DNA from: Rhineura floridana
Lineage: Eukaryota; Chordata; Lepidosauria; Squamata; Rhineuridae
NCBI RefSeq assembly: GCF_030035675.1
Contig: NC_084480.1
Coordinates: forward strand, 533,501 to 597,500
DNA: 64,000 nucleotides
Reading direction: 5' to 3'
Part shown: piece by piece, positions 32,274 to 44,415 of the stretch
How positions within the stretch are numbered: position 1 is the first letter of the stretch
Layout: every line of letters begins with the position of its first letter
Made by a program: the position numbers and the translations under genes
The notes under the pieces: model-generated
Databases searched by the model: none
What the model was told of the DNA's origin: nothing
Seen by the model: only the letters and a program-made list of their open reading frames with translations

Positions 32274-35200
32274 CCAGTGCCTGCAAGGGAAGAGGACTAT
32301 CACTGCCCAGGGAGGGAGAGCCATCTGCCTGCTTTGCTGCTGCTGCTTGGCCAACATCTTTGCTCTCTCCTTCTTGGGCTCCTGCTCTGCACGTGGGCAC
32401 CTTGCAGGACCAGGCTCCAGGTACTCAGCCAGCTGTGCCTGATACTGTTCCACCTGTCCCTTCTCTGGAGGGGATATATAAGCCGGCTGGCTGAGGGGGC
32501 TTGGGAGATCCAGTGCCTGCAAGGGAAGAGGACCATCACCGCCCAGGGAGGGAGAGCCATCTGCCTGCTTTGCTGCTGCTGCTTGGTCAACATCTCTGCT
32601 CTCTCCTTCTTGGGCTCCTGCTCTGCACGTGGGCACCTTGCAGGACCAGGCCTCAGGTACTCAGCCAGCTGTGCCTGATACTGTTCCATCTGTCCCTTCT
32701 TTGGAGGGAATATATAAGCCGGCTGGCTGAGGGGGCTTGGGAGACCCATTGCCTGCTGTCCATCGCTTTTGGGCCCCTATTACATCAGCTACTACGGACT
32801 GCTGGTTGCTGAAGCCCCTCGGATGCTGCTGTGCTGTCTGAATGTATGAGTGGGTTGTATGAGTGAGTGTGTGATTGTGTGTATATGCCATGAGTTTTAT
32901 TATTTATTTTATTTTTATTATGTGCCTGGGCGAGGGGACAGTGTTGTGGGAGGGTGGACCAAAGGGGGCCCCTATTAGTGTAGTGACGGGTAATGGGAGG
33001 TATGGTGCTGTGAGTAGGACATGGCAGTTAAGGGGAACTCGCCCCAGACAACTGGTGGCTGTGACGTGTTCCGGTCCTCCCCACACCCACAGGATTGCTG
33101 GTAGTTCTATCAGCCAACCCTCGGATCTCCAGTTGCTGCTTTTCAATGCCAGATCAGTAAATAATAAAACCTCCCTCATCCATGACCTAATTGTGGATGA
33201 GGCGGCCGATCTGGCATGTATTACCGAGACCTGGGTGAGCGATCTGGGAGGTATTAATCTCTCCCAGTTGTGCCCACCTGGGTATTCGGTTCAGCATCTG
33301 GGTAGATCCGAGGGTCGGGGAGGGGGAATCGCTGTGGTCTATAGAAGTTCCATCCCTCTTGTTAGGCACCCTATCCAGGTGGCTAATGGTCTAGAGTGTC
33401 TACACATAACGTTGGGTCAGCGAGACAGACTGGGAATACTGTTGGTGTACCGTCCACCCTGCTGCCCAACAGCCTCCCTAACTGAGCTGACAGAGGTGGT
33501 CTCGGATCTATTGTTGCGTTCCCCCAAACTTTTGGTATTGGGGGATCTCAACATTCATGCTGAGGCCGCTTTATCTGGAGCAGCTCAGGACTTCATGACC
33601 TCCATGACAGCCATGGGGCTGTCTCAATTTGCTACTGGCCCTACGCATGTGTCGGGGCACACTCTGGACTTGATTTTTGCCTCTGGATTAGGGGATGGTG
33701 ATCTGAGAGTGAGGAATTTTACATCTATTCCTTTGTCATGGTCAGATCACCGCCTATTAAGGTTTAGACTAACATTGTCTTCTCCCCTCTGCAAGGGTGG
33801 AGGACCAATTAAGATGGTCCGTCCCCGGAGACTAATGAATCCTGAGGGTTTTCTGATGGCTCTAGGGAATTTTCCGGCTGATAGAATTGACGGTCCTGTC
33901 GAAACCCTGGCCACGCTGTGGAATACAGAAATGGCCCGGGCAGTTGACACGATCGCCCCGGTGCGCCCTCTCCGTTGCAGAGCTCAATTGGCTCCCTGGT
34001 TTACCCCGGAGCTAAGAGTGATGAAGCAAGAAAGGAGACGGCTTGAGTGCAAATGGAGGCGAACTCCCAACGGCTGTAATCATGCACTTGTGAGGGTCTC
34101 TACCAAACTCTATGTGAAGGCAGTGAGAGCAGCAAAGAAGCAATACTTTGCTGTCTCTATTCAGTCATCTCTTAACCGCCCAGCGGAACTTTATAAAGTT
34201 GTCCGGGGACTTTTACACTCTGGTCCCCAGGACGCAATAACACCATCAATTGCCCGCTGTAATGAGTTTGCGTGACACTTTTGTGATAAGATCATGAACA
34301 TCCGCCGGGACCTTGACTCCATTATTGTAGCAGTTGATCCTAATGAGGTGTCCAGAGCACAGTCTTGTCCTGTTTTACTGGATGAGTTTCAGTTGGTACA
34401 GCTCGAGGATGTGTACAAGGTGCTTGGACAGGTGCGGGCGAGCACTTCTGCTCTGGATCCTTGCCCCTCATGGCTAATAAAAGCTAGCAGGAATGGAACA
34501 GCCGGCTGGGCCAAGGAGGTGATTAATGCCTCTTTACGAGAGGGAGTGGTCCCATCCTGCCTGAAACAGGCGGTGGTGAGACCGCTCCTAAAAAAACCCT
34601 CCTTGGACCCTGATAATTTGGACAACTATAGGCCGGTAGCAAATGTTCCATTCCTGGGCAAGGTTCTAGAGCGTGTGGTCGCTCGCCAACTCCAGGCTCT
34701 CTTGGATGAAACTGATTATCTGGACCCATTTCAATCGGGCTTTTGGCCGGGGTTTGGTACAGAAACGGCCTTGGTCGCCCTGTATGATGACCTCTGTCGG
34801 GAGAAAGACAGAGGGAGTGTAACTCTGTTGGTTCTCCTTGATCTCTCAGCGGCGTTTGATACCATCGACCATGGTATCCTTCTGGAGCGACTTACGGATT
34901 TAGGAGTGGGAGGCACTGCTTGGCAGTGGCTCTGCTCCTATCTCGGGAATCGTCTCCAGAAGGTGATGCTGGGGGAACATTACTCGAGTCCCTGGGTACT
35001 CCAATATGGAGTCCCGCAGGGTTCAGTTCTGTCCCCCATGCTTTTCAATATCTATATGAAGCCGCTGGGTGAGGTCATCAGGAGTTTTGGAGTGCGTTTC
35101 CAGCAATATGCTGATGATACGCAGCTCTACTACTCCTTTTCATCTTCGTCAGGTGAGGCTGTTGATGTACTAGACCGCTGCCTGGCCGCGATAATGGGCT

Positions 35201-36146
35201 GGATGAGAGCTAATAAACTGAAACTCAATCCTAACAAGACTGAGATGCTGTTGGTGGGAGGGCCCTCTGCCCAGATGGTTGACGTTCGACCTACCCTAGA
35301 TGGGGTTACACTCCCCCTAAAGGAGCAGGTACGTAGTTTGGGGGTCTTATTAGATCCGCTCCTGTCACTTGAGGCTCAGGTAGCCTCGGTGGCACGGAAT
35401 GCATTCTACCAGCTTCGGCTGGTAGCCCAACTACGACCCTATCTGGACAGGGAGAATCTCGCCTCAGTTATCCATGCTATGGTAACCTCTAGATTGGACT
35501 ACTGTAATGCACTCTACGTGGGGCTACCTGTGAAGACGGTTCGGAAACTTCAGCTAGTGCAAAATGCTGCGGCCAGAGTTCTCACTGGGACAAAGAAATT
35601 TGACCATATAACACCTGTCCTGGCGCAGCTGCACTGGCTACCGATATGTTTCCGGGCCAGATTCAAAGTGTTGGTTCTTACCTATAAAGCCCTAAACGGC
35701 ATCGGACCGCAATATCTGGTGGAACGCCTCTCTCGCTATGTACCTACCCGTTCACTACGCTCGACGTCGAAGGCCCTTCTCCGGGTCCCAACTCATAAAG
35801 AGGCCCGGAGATCAACAACTAGATCTAGGGCCTTCTCGGTGGTGGCCCCCGAACTATGGAATGCCCTCCCAGACGAGATACGCCTGGCGCCTTCTTTGTT
35901 ATCTTTTCGGCACCAGGTAAAAACCTACCTTTTCGCCCAGGCTTTTTAAACATTTTAAATTTAATTTTAAACCTAATATGGATTTTAATTTATAAACTCA
36001 TGGCAATTCTATTTTGGATTTTTATCATGTTATATTTTCCACACTTGCTCATATTTTAATTGTGATTTTATTTGTTGTACACCGCCCTGAGAGCTTTCTG
36101 CTATAGGGCGGTCTAGAAATGTAATTAAATAAATAAATAAATAAAT
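32274..36146 (+). mobile_element. L2-like LINE, near intact, with tandem promoter monomers
   Basis: Two 236-bp monomers (32275-32510, 32511-32746) form the 5' UTR. One long frame from about 32890 to 35949 encodes endonuclease (LLLFNARSVNNKT, ACITETWVSD, LVLGDLNIHAEAAL, SWSDHRLLRF) and reverse transcriptase (LDLSAAFDTIDHGILLERL, GVPQGSVLSPMLF, QQYADDTQLYYSF). A single in-frame TGA at 34273-34275 is the only break seen; CGA to TGA is the simplest explanation. The 3' UTR ends in (AAAT)n. It is inserted in the RTE-type LINE with little or no target duplication. Clade L2 is my best match by motif; other jockey-group clades are possible. Confidence 0.88.
32275..32746 (+). promoter_or_regulatory. 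Two tandem TATA-bearing monomers of the L2-like LINE
   Basis: The two copies are nearly identical. Each begins CAGTGCCTGCAAGGGAAGAG and ends GGCTGAGGGGGCTTGGGAGA. Each holds TATATAAG (32475-32482, 32711-32718). A third, truncated start (ATTGCCTGCTGTCC) follows. The arrangement resembles L1 promoter monomers of mouse. Confidence 0.75.
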
Positions 36147-36482
36147 AATTTGTTCAATCTCACTATCATTCTCATCAAACCAGTCCTGATGTTTCTTAGT
36201 TTGGTATCCAATAGTTTGTTCACATGTTGCAATAATGGAAGTCTTCAGTTTAATCCAGTGTTCCTCAATGTTTTCAGGGAGTTCCATAGGTAGGTATTTC
36301 TTGAGAGTTGTTTGAAAGCAAGCTCGCTTAATAGGATGTTGAAGGGCGTGGATGTTCATTTTACGCCTTGGTTTTCTTCCTTGGAGCCTATGTTGAGGAA
36401 CAATATTAATGGCCATAGTGGATTGAATTAATCAGTGATCTGTCCAGCAGTCATCGGCACTTGTCATGGCCCTGGTGAGGAG

Positions 36483-37441
36483 TACATCACGACATAAGAA
36501 CATAAGAACATAAGAAGAGCCTGCTGGATCAGGCCAGTGGCCCATCTAGTCCAGCATCCTGTTCTCACAGTGGCCAACCAGGTGCCTGGAGGAAGCCCGC
36601 AAGCAGGACCCGAGTGCAAGAACACTCTCCCCTCCTGAGGATTCCGGCAACTGGTTTTCAGAAGCATGCTGCCTCTGACTAGGGTGGCACAGCACAGCCA
36701 TCACGGCTAGTAGCCATTGATAGCCCCGTCCTCCATGAATTGGTCTAATCTTCTTTTAAAGCCGTCCAAGCTGGTGGCCATTACTGCATCTTGTGGGAGC
36801 AAATTCCATAGTTTAACTATGCGCTGCGTAAAGAAGTACTTCCTTTTGTCTGTCCTGAATCTTCCAACATTCAGCTTCTTTGAATGTCCACGAGTTCTAG
36901 TATTATGAGAGAGGGAGAAGAACTTTTCTCTATCCACTTTCTCAATGCCATGCATAATTTTATACACTTCTATCATGTCTCCTCTGACCCGCCTTTTCTC
37001 TAAACTAAAAAGCCCCAAATGCTGCAACCTTTCCTCGTAAGGGAGTCGCTCCATCCCCTTGATCATTCTGGTTGCCCTCTTCTGAACCTTTTCCAACTCT
37101 AGAATATCCTTTTTGAGATGAGGCGACCAGAACTGTACACAGTATTCCAAATGCGGCTGCACCATAGATTTATACAATGGCATTATGATATCGGCTGTTT
37201 TATTTTCAGTACCTTTCCTAATTATCCCTAGCATGGAATTTGCCTTTTTCACAGCTGCCGCACACTGGGTCGACATTTTCATCGTGCTGTCCACTACAAC
37301 CCCGAGGTCTCTCTCCTGGTCGGTCACCGCCAGTTCAGACCCCATGAGCGTATATGTGAAATTCAGATTTTTTGCTCCAATATGCATAATTTTACACTTG
37401 TTTATATTGAATTGCATTTGCCATTTTTCTGCCCATTCACT
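36483..37441 (-). mobile_element. CR1 LINE 3' portion
   Basis: An open frame of 236 codons (MQFNINKCKIMHIGAKNLNF to MEDGAINGY), then the CR1 tail with (CATAAGAA)n. Very close to the copy at 20.4-21.7 kb, so young. ACGA flanks both sides. Confidence 0.9.
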
Positions 37442-39068
37442 CAGACGATTTCTGACACGGACAATTATGTAATCCAGGAGATGCCAGTGCTCTGACCAAG
37501 GGTGCTTCCATGATGTTTTAAATTTATCTTTCTGGCGAAAGAGTGTGTTTGTGATAACAAGATTATGCTCTGCACATTTAGTCAGAAGTAGAATGCTATT
37601 CAGGTTGCTATTGCCAATTCCTTCTTTCCCAGTGGTTTCTGGCCATAAATCAAAATCACGCCCAACTCTTGCACTGAAATCACCCAGGAGGGTAATTTTA
37701 TTCTCCTTAGGTATCTCTGATAAGGTGTCCAGCTGGGTATAAAAATTTTCCTTGATGTCTTCATCAGCATCTAATGTTGGTGCATAAGCACTTAGAATAG
37801 TTGCCTGCTGGTTTTTGGCGAGTTTTAATCAGAGAGTTGAGAGCCATTCATTAATGCCAATAGAAACTTCTGACAAGAGCTTCACAAGATTATTTTTAAT
37901 AGCAAAGCCTACTCCATGTATTCGTCATTCTTGTTCAGGCAGTCCTTTCCAGAAGAAGGTGTAACCTCCTTTTTCTTCCTTCAGTTGTTCCTCTCCTGCC
38001 CTTCGAGTTTCTTGGAGTGCTGCTATGTCAATATTAAAAAGTCTCAACTCCCTCGCAATGGTGGCAGTCCTGCGTTCAGGATGTTCACTATCTGTATTGT
38101 CCAGCAATGTCCGTATGTTCCAAAGTTCATTTGTCTTTTGTGACCGCTAAGTGGTGACCCCACTGGATGCGGTGATCCAGTCAGGGAGAGAGATGAGGCA
38201 GACTATGTTTAGGGCACCTTTTCGAGCCCCCTCCCCATACAGGGTGAGCAGAGTGGATCCTGAATAGGACTGCTCAGTCGTGGATACAGCTGCCGAACAA
38301 CTCAACTGCCTCGGCCCTTGAGCCAGGACGACTGAGTCTGTATCCACCGCCCATGTGCCGGTCCATGACTAGGGGCTTCCGGATTTCACAGTCCTGCCCC
38401 TGTTGCCATTCGCCAATCGCCATGGGACTTTTGGTTTGGTTTGGTTGGAAGATGCATGTGTGTGAATTTGTTTTATGTGGGGAGATCGGGGCATAACGAT
38501 CAACACACAATCTTGACAGAAAAAGGCTTTGATCCAATAGCATGGATACCACGCCGATTGGAAGTCTTTTATCTGCTGCAGCCTTCATCTACCTTCACAG
38601 CTGTTGTAACATACACATTGTTATCCTCCACCTGTTCTGCCGTTGAGGACTTTCTTGGATCGTTCTTTGTCTGGTTCCTCTCCCTTGACCTGACCGCCAT
38701 GGGTGACCCTGCTGGGAGTACATGACTCCTGACGGCATCACTCACAGGGTTCATTGGAACATGCAAGCCCACTCACCACTGCAAGGTGATGATCCAGCGA
38801 CCCTGCCATTGCTGTCACTGCTGTTGGAGGGGCCAGGACCACCACCGTTACCTCCCCGGTGGCAGGAGGAAGAGCAGGGAAGGAGAGGAGGGCAGCCAGA
38901 GGCCCCGGGAGGAGCAGGCGCCCATCTGGGAGAGGAGGCGGGCAGCAGCTCAGGGGGAGCAGGTGGGCCACTCGGCTGTGGCTGGGGGGAGGGAGGGGCA
39001 AGGCTGGGGGGAGGGGCTGCCAGGGGAAGCAGCACCAGCTCCAGCAGTTCTTCCTTGAGCTCATCCCC

Positions 39069-39497
39069 TGTTGGAATATGAGGTTCAACTCCAACTTGTG
39101 GGTTGAGGCTGCATGGGTTTAAAAAGTGTAGCTGGAGCTGACTCTCCCTTCCTGCTAAATTGATATTCTCAGGATGTTGACCACATCTCCTTCCTTCCTT
39201 CTTCTTCTTTCTCTCGTGAGGGAGAGCAGACATTTTCTCTTTGTCTCTCCCTCTCCTCCAAGCATGAGGGCAAACACTAGGCTTAGTGTTTGCGTCTCCA
39301 ACTTAGCTAGTTAGCTAGATGTAGGATTCTTTCCTATCAAGTACGTGTACTTCCAGAATGAAGTAGTTCTTTCTTATTTTAAAGCTTAAAGTCTCTGTCT
39401 GACTAATTTGCAGGGAAGGTGCAATCTTTAGCAAAGATTCAGACACACCTAAAGGCTCACTCAGTCTCTCCATTCCCAGTTTTGCCACTCTCTGACA
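39069..39497 (+). mobile_element. Solo LTR, family 2
   Basis: A 429-bp LTR, TGTTGGAATATGAGG...CTCTCTGACA, with near-match flanks TCCCC/TCCCA. It is the unsplit relative of the LTR at 8095. It includes AGAATGAAG where the relatives have AATAAA. Fossil. Confidence 0.82.
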
Positions 39498-40494
39498 TCC
39501 CACTCAGAGGGATTCACTGGGGGAGAGACTGCCAGGAAGGAGGGTGTCGCTTGGCCCTCTGGCAGTGGCACCAGGGGTGTTGCTGTCAGCTCAGGTGCCT
39601 CTGCTGGTTGGGGGCAGCAGGAGCTGGCACAGGAGCGATGTGGAGAGTCGGGAGCAGTGATTCCTGCAGCACCTGCTGCATCAACATTGCCACCTCTGGA
39701 GAGCCCTGGAGCAACAGGGAGCCCACAGTGGGCGGGGGGGGGGAAACAATCATCACCGCAGAGCCAACCTGCGTCTCAGGCACCCACCTGAGGATGGCTT
39801 CTGCATCAGGGAAGCCCCCCCCCCAGGTGATGTCAACCACGTGCAACTCACTGCCTGGGTTTAGATCCAGCTGCAAGGGCTGTCCAATGGGGAGGGCAGC
39901 AGGTGGACCCATAGCAGGCTGTTGGGCAGCAGCCGCCTCAGGTGCAGCATCTGTTCCTGGGATGGGCACTCCCAGTGGGAGGGGCCATGGAGGTTCCACT
40001 GGGTTGACCTGGCACGCATCTTTCCCTGAGGGCTGTTGGGGACAGGGAGTGTGGTTTGGCTGCTCCTCAGTAGCAGACTGGCACCACACGGTGCATTTTC
40101 TTCCAGGGTCCCTCTTCCATGCACCACCAGGCGCTCCTTTGCACTTCGCAGGAGGGGCTGGTTCTAGCCGCTGCAGCAGGCTGCCTTCAGTGCATTCCTC
40201 TGGGGCAGGATGGACCGTGGAAGCTGCAGGACTGAGAGGGCAGGAAGAGGACAGTGAGGCATCTGCCAATGTGTGCTGTGGCCCGCCACCTTGCATGCCG
40301 CCCCCCATCCCCACCATGGCCCATGCGTGCCTATCAGGGAATTGTACCCAGTGCTGCAGACAGCCTCAGTTGGCAGTGTCGGGCCAAAGATCACCTACTC
40401 TGGGGTGAGAGCCTGAGCCATGGCCTCCTGGGTGGCATGGTGGCAGATACTGGAGAAGGTGTCATTCCAGCACTTACCACACAACTCTGGCATG

Positions 40495-41962
40495 CATTCC
40501 TGTGCAAGATCTTGGAGCGAGTGGTTGCTGGCCAGCTCCAGGCGCTATTGGATGAAACCGATTATCTAGATCCATTTCAATCGGGTTTTAGGCCCGGTTT
40601 TGGCACCAAGACAGCCTTGGTCGCCCTGTTTGATGACCTATGTCGGGAGAGAGACAGAGGGAGTGTAACTCTGTTGATTCTCCTTGATCTCTCAGCGGCT
40701 TTTGATACCATCGACCATGGTATCCTTCTGGAGAGGCTCGCGGAGTTGGGAGTTGGAGGTACTGCTTGGCAGTGGTTCCACTCCTACTTGGCGGACCGTC
40801 TTCAGAAGGTAGTGCTTGGGGAGCACTGTTCGACACCGTGGGCCCTCCAGTGTGGGGTCCCGCAGGGGTCGGTTTTGTCTCCCATGCTTTTTAACATCTA
40901 TATGAAGCCATTGGGAGCGGTCATCAGGAGTTTTGGAGTGAGGTGTCATCAGTACGCTGATGACACGCAGCTCTACTTCTCCTTTTCATCTTCTTCAGGT
41001 GAGGCTGTCGATGTGCTGAACCGTTGCCTGGCCCCGACAATGGACTGGATGAGAGCTAACAAACTGAGGCTCAATCCTGACAAGACTGAGATGCTGCTGG
41101 TGGATGGTTTCTCTGATCGGATGGTGGATACATACCCTGTCCTGGATGGGGTTACACTCCCCCTAAAGGAGCAGCTTCGTAGTTTGGGAGTCTTTTTAGA
41201 CTCTTCCCTTTCACTTGAGGCTCAAGTAGCCTCGGTGGCACGGAATGCGTTCTACCAACTTCGGTTGGTAGCCCAGCTACGTCCCTATTTGAGCAAGGAG
41301 GACCTTACATCAGTTGTACATGCTCTGGTAACCTCGCGTTTGGATTACTGCAATGCGCTCTACGTAGGGCTGCCTTTGAAGACAGTTCGGAAGCTACAGC
41401 TAGTGCAAAATGCAGCGGCCAGATTGTTAACAAGGACCAAGCGGTCCGAGCACATAACACCTGTTCTGGCTCGCCTGCACTGGCTACCAATATGCTTCCG
41501 GGCCAGATTCAAAGTGTTGGTATTAACCTATAAAGCCTTATACGGCGCGGGACCATGTTACTTGTCGGAACGCCTCGCCCGATACGAACCGGCCCGTACT
41601 CTACGTTCTACTACGAAGGCCCTCCTCCGGGTTCCGACTCATAGGGAAGCCTGGAGGGTGGTGACAAGATTTAGGGCCTTCTCAGTGGTGGCCCCCGAAC
41701 TGTGGAATAGTCTCCCCGAGGAGGTGTGCTTGGCGCCAACATTGTTATCCTTTCGGCGCCAAGTTAAAACCTTCCTCTTTTCCGAGGCATACTAATTTAA
41801 GTTAACGTAATTTTAAAATCTGCTGTGATTGATTTTAGATTGTTTTATTTTTATATGTTTTTGGTTGTATTATACTATGTGATCTTATTGTATTTCTTGT
41901 GTTCACCGCTCAGAGAGCTATTGCTAGTCGGGCAGTATATGAATCTAATAAATAAATAAATG
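40495..41962 (+). mobile_element. L2-like LINE, 5'-truncated, open frame
   Basis: It begins within CKILERVVAGQLQALLDETD and stays open to the stop at 41795 (LDLSAAFDTIDHGILLERL, CGVPQGSVLSPMLFNIYMK, HQYADDTQLYFSF, LHWLPICFRARFKVLVL). The 3' UTR ends in (AAAT)n at about 41960. High identity to the 32.3-kb copy suggests recent activity. It is inserted in the probable Harbinger element. Confidence 0.9.
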
Positions 41963-43159
41963 CACAGTGCCTTGCCCAGAGCACTGCTGCCATGGAGACA
42001 AGCCCCACTGCTCTCTACTGGACCCTGTCCTCAACTGCAGAGCATGGTAGCTGATCAGGAGGGATCTTTCCTTGGAATGCCAGCTGAGCACACACGGCCT
42101 GCGCACCCTCCCCTAGCATCAGCCATAGCGGTGCTGAGTCGGTGTGGCTGCTAGCCGGGCAATGGGCCCCCATGACAGAGTGACTGCCACGAGTAGTCCC
42201 ATCATGCCCCCGAGTGTGCCGCGATCCTGCTTGTCCAGCATCCATCCCACATGCAGGGCCCCAGAGACAAGCACAGGCCGCAGCACTCCCAAGGCCATGG
42301 AGCAAGGCCAAAGCTGATAAGGATGTGTGAGGAATGTGACTCCCTGCCTGTTCTCAGGCCATGACTCTGATGAATCCCCTCAGGAGATGCACCCTCCTCT
42401 CTCACGGTATGTGTGCACTCACAGCCAAGGATATCTCATGGAGGGCTAGCGGGGGCTGTGCTGTGAGCTGGTGCCAAGTTCCCTGGGGGTGCAGGCGCCC
42501 CTCTGGTAGGGCCCGTAGGTGCCAGGCTGCCACAGAAGGCAGGCCTATGCTTCCCTCAGGGCCGCGGGGGCGCACACCCTCCCACCACCAGAGTAACACC
42601 ACCAGTAAGTCCATCTGTTGCTCCAGAACCTGCTGCACAGGCATGGATCTTCTTTCAAGAGCATCTTGCTCAGTTTCTCATTCCAGGCTCTGGCAGCCTA
42701 TTTACATCCATAGATGGATTGCTGAAGTTTACATACTAGGGTTTCCTTTCCTGGTATTTCAAAGCCTGGTGGTTGTTGCATGTAGATATCCTCTTCTATT
42801 TCTCCATGCAAGAGCGCTGTTTTTATATCCATGTGCTCCATCTGCATTTTCTTGATAGCAGCAACATTCAGAAGAGTTCTGACGGTCATGTGTTTGACTA
42901 CAGGAGCAAATGTTGGATAGTAGTCTTGTCCATACTTTTCGGAGTATCCTTTGGCTACTAGTCTTGCCTTGTATCTCTCAACATTTCCTTCAGCATCTGG
43001 CTTTTTCTTGAATATCCACTTGCAGCCTACAGCTTTCCTTCCTTGGGGAAGCTTGGTCAGTGTCCAAGTTTTATTCTTGTGTAGAGCTCCCAGCTCTTCC
43101 TTGACTACCTGCCTCCACCTCACAGCTTCAGCTGTGGGTAAGGCTTCAATCTCTCCATG

Positions 43160-44415
43160 GCAAGCGACCCTAATGAGAAAAGGAGTCCAAGATGGGTGGG
43201 AGTTTCTAAAAAAGGAAATTCTAAAAGCGCAATGGCAAGCAATTCCAACAATGAAAAAAGGGGGGAAACAGCAGAAGAAGCCAATGTGGCTTCACAAAAA
43301 GCTTAGAGATGACCTGAAAACAAAAAAGGACACATACAGGAAGTGGAAAGAAGGCCAGGCAGCAAAGGAAGAGTACAGGCAGGTATCACGGAATTGCAGG
43401 GATAGTGTCAGGAAGGCTAAAGCTGAGAATGAGCTGAGGCTTGCGAGGGATGCTAAACGCAACAAAAAAGCTTCCTTCAGGTATGTCCATAGTAAAAGAC
43501 AGAGAAAAGAGATGGTGGCACAGCTACTCAATGAGGATGGCAAAACGATAACAGATGACAAAGAAAAGGCAGAAGTGCTCAATTCCTACTTTGGCTCAGT
43601 CTTCTCCCAAAAAAGGGTCTATGACTCTCCTGGCAAATGTGAAATACAAGTTGAAGAGGCAGGGATAAGTGCAAAGTTCTACACTTAGGAAGAAGGAACC
43701 AAATGCACAGTTATCAGATGGGGAATACTTGGCTCAGCAATACTGCTTGCGAGACAATCTTGGGATTGTTATTGATCACAAGCGGAATATGAGGCAGTAG
43801 TGTGATGGGGCTGGAAAAAACTGGTATTTTAGGCTATATTTATAGTTTCCAAATCGCATGAAGTACTGATTCCCCTCTATTCAGCATTGGTTAGGCCTCA
43901 TCTTGAGTACTGCATCCAGTTCTGGACACCACATTTTAAGAAGGATGCAGACAAATTGGAACAGGTTCAGAGGAGGGCAACAAGGATGATCAGGGGGCTG
44001 GAAACAAAGCCCTAAGAGGAGAAACTGAAAGAACTGGACATGTTTAGTTGAGAAGAGAAGACTGAGGAGAGAGATGATAGCACTCTTCAAGTACATGAAA
44101 GGTTGTCACACAGAGGAGGGCTGGGATCTCTTCTCAATTGTCCCAGACTGCAGGGCATGGAATAATGGGCTCAAGTTGCAGGAAGCCAAATTTTGACTGG
44201 ACATCAGGAAAACTTCCTAACTGTTAGAGCCATACGACAATGGAACCAATTACCTAGAGAGGTATTGGGCTCTCCGACACTGGAGGCATTAAAGAGGCAG
44301 CTGGGCAGCCATCTGTCGGGAATGCTTTGATTTGGATTCCTTCATTGCGCAGGGGGTTGGACTTGATGGCCTTATAGGCCCCTTCCAACTCTACTCTTCT
44401 ATGATTCTATGAAAG
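43160..44415 (+). mobile_element. CR1 LINE with internal deletion
   Basis: The EN-RT linker (LMRKGVQDGWEFLKKEILKA to LNSYFGSVFSQKRVY) jumps to the thumb region ([20 protein letters not shown]-like, decayed) and to a CR1 tail with TCTTCTATGATTCTATGA. It is inserted in the copia fossil. Confidence 0.85.

Larger units (their letters stand above)
30075..38810 (-). mobile_element. RTE-type LINE, carrying two nested LINEs
   Basis: Read right to left: a 5' leader (about 38.2-38.8 kb); an apurinic-type endonuclease (RTATIARELRLFNIDIAALQ, ETRRAG); a linker (IDKKRKVFQIWQKDINCADK); reverse transcriptase (MAFIDLTKAFDTVNRTALW, SGIKQGCVIAPTLFAVFID, ELQYADDNVVS); C-terminal LPTLLYACETWTIYKR and HQLRWTDHVVQMPD; and an (ATG)n-type tail near 30080-30100. 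The EN/RT resembles proteins often mis-annotated as craniofacial development protein 2-like, which points to the RTE group, though the exact clade is uncertain. The ORF has a few stops and shifts. An L2-like LINE (32274-36146) and a CR1 (36483-37441) are inserted in it. Confidence 0.82.
38811..42640 (-). mobile_element. Probable PIF/Harbinger left part with Pro-rich second ORF
   Basis: GC-rich DNA holds a long minus-strand open frame (40317-39586) rich in Pro, Ala, Gln and Gly (GSPEVAMLMQQVLQESLLPT near its end). It resumes in Pro/Ser-rich sequence left of the LTR at 39069 and in QQVLEQQMDLLVVLLWW at about 42.6 kb. Similar Gln-rich heptad ends are found in the Myb/SANT-type second protein of Harbinger elements. 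It is split by an LTR and an L2-like LINE. Assignment rests mainly on the transposase relic at 49.4-50.6 kb and is tentative. Confidence 0.35.

Noticed and set aside
31644-32636. A 330-codon minus-strand frame as one protein
   Set aside because: Its first third is the antisense of the L2-like promoter monomers; only the part below 32273 is RTE coding sequence.
39419-40408. A 329-codon plus-strand frame
   Set aside because: Low-complexity Cys/Gly/Trp-rich composition, starts inside an LTR, antisense to the more plausible Pro/Gln-rich frame.
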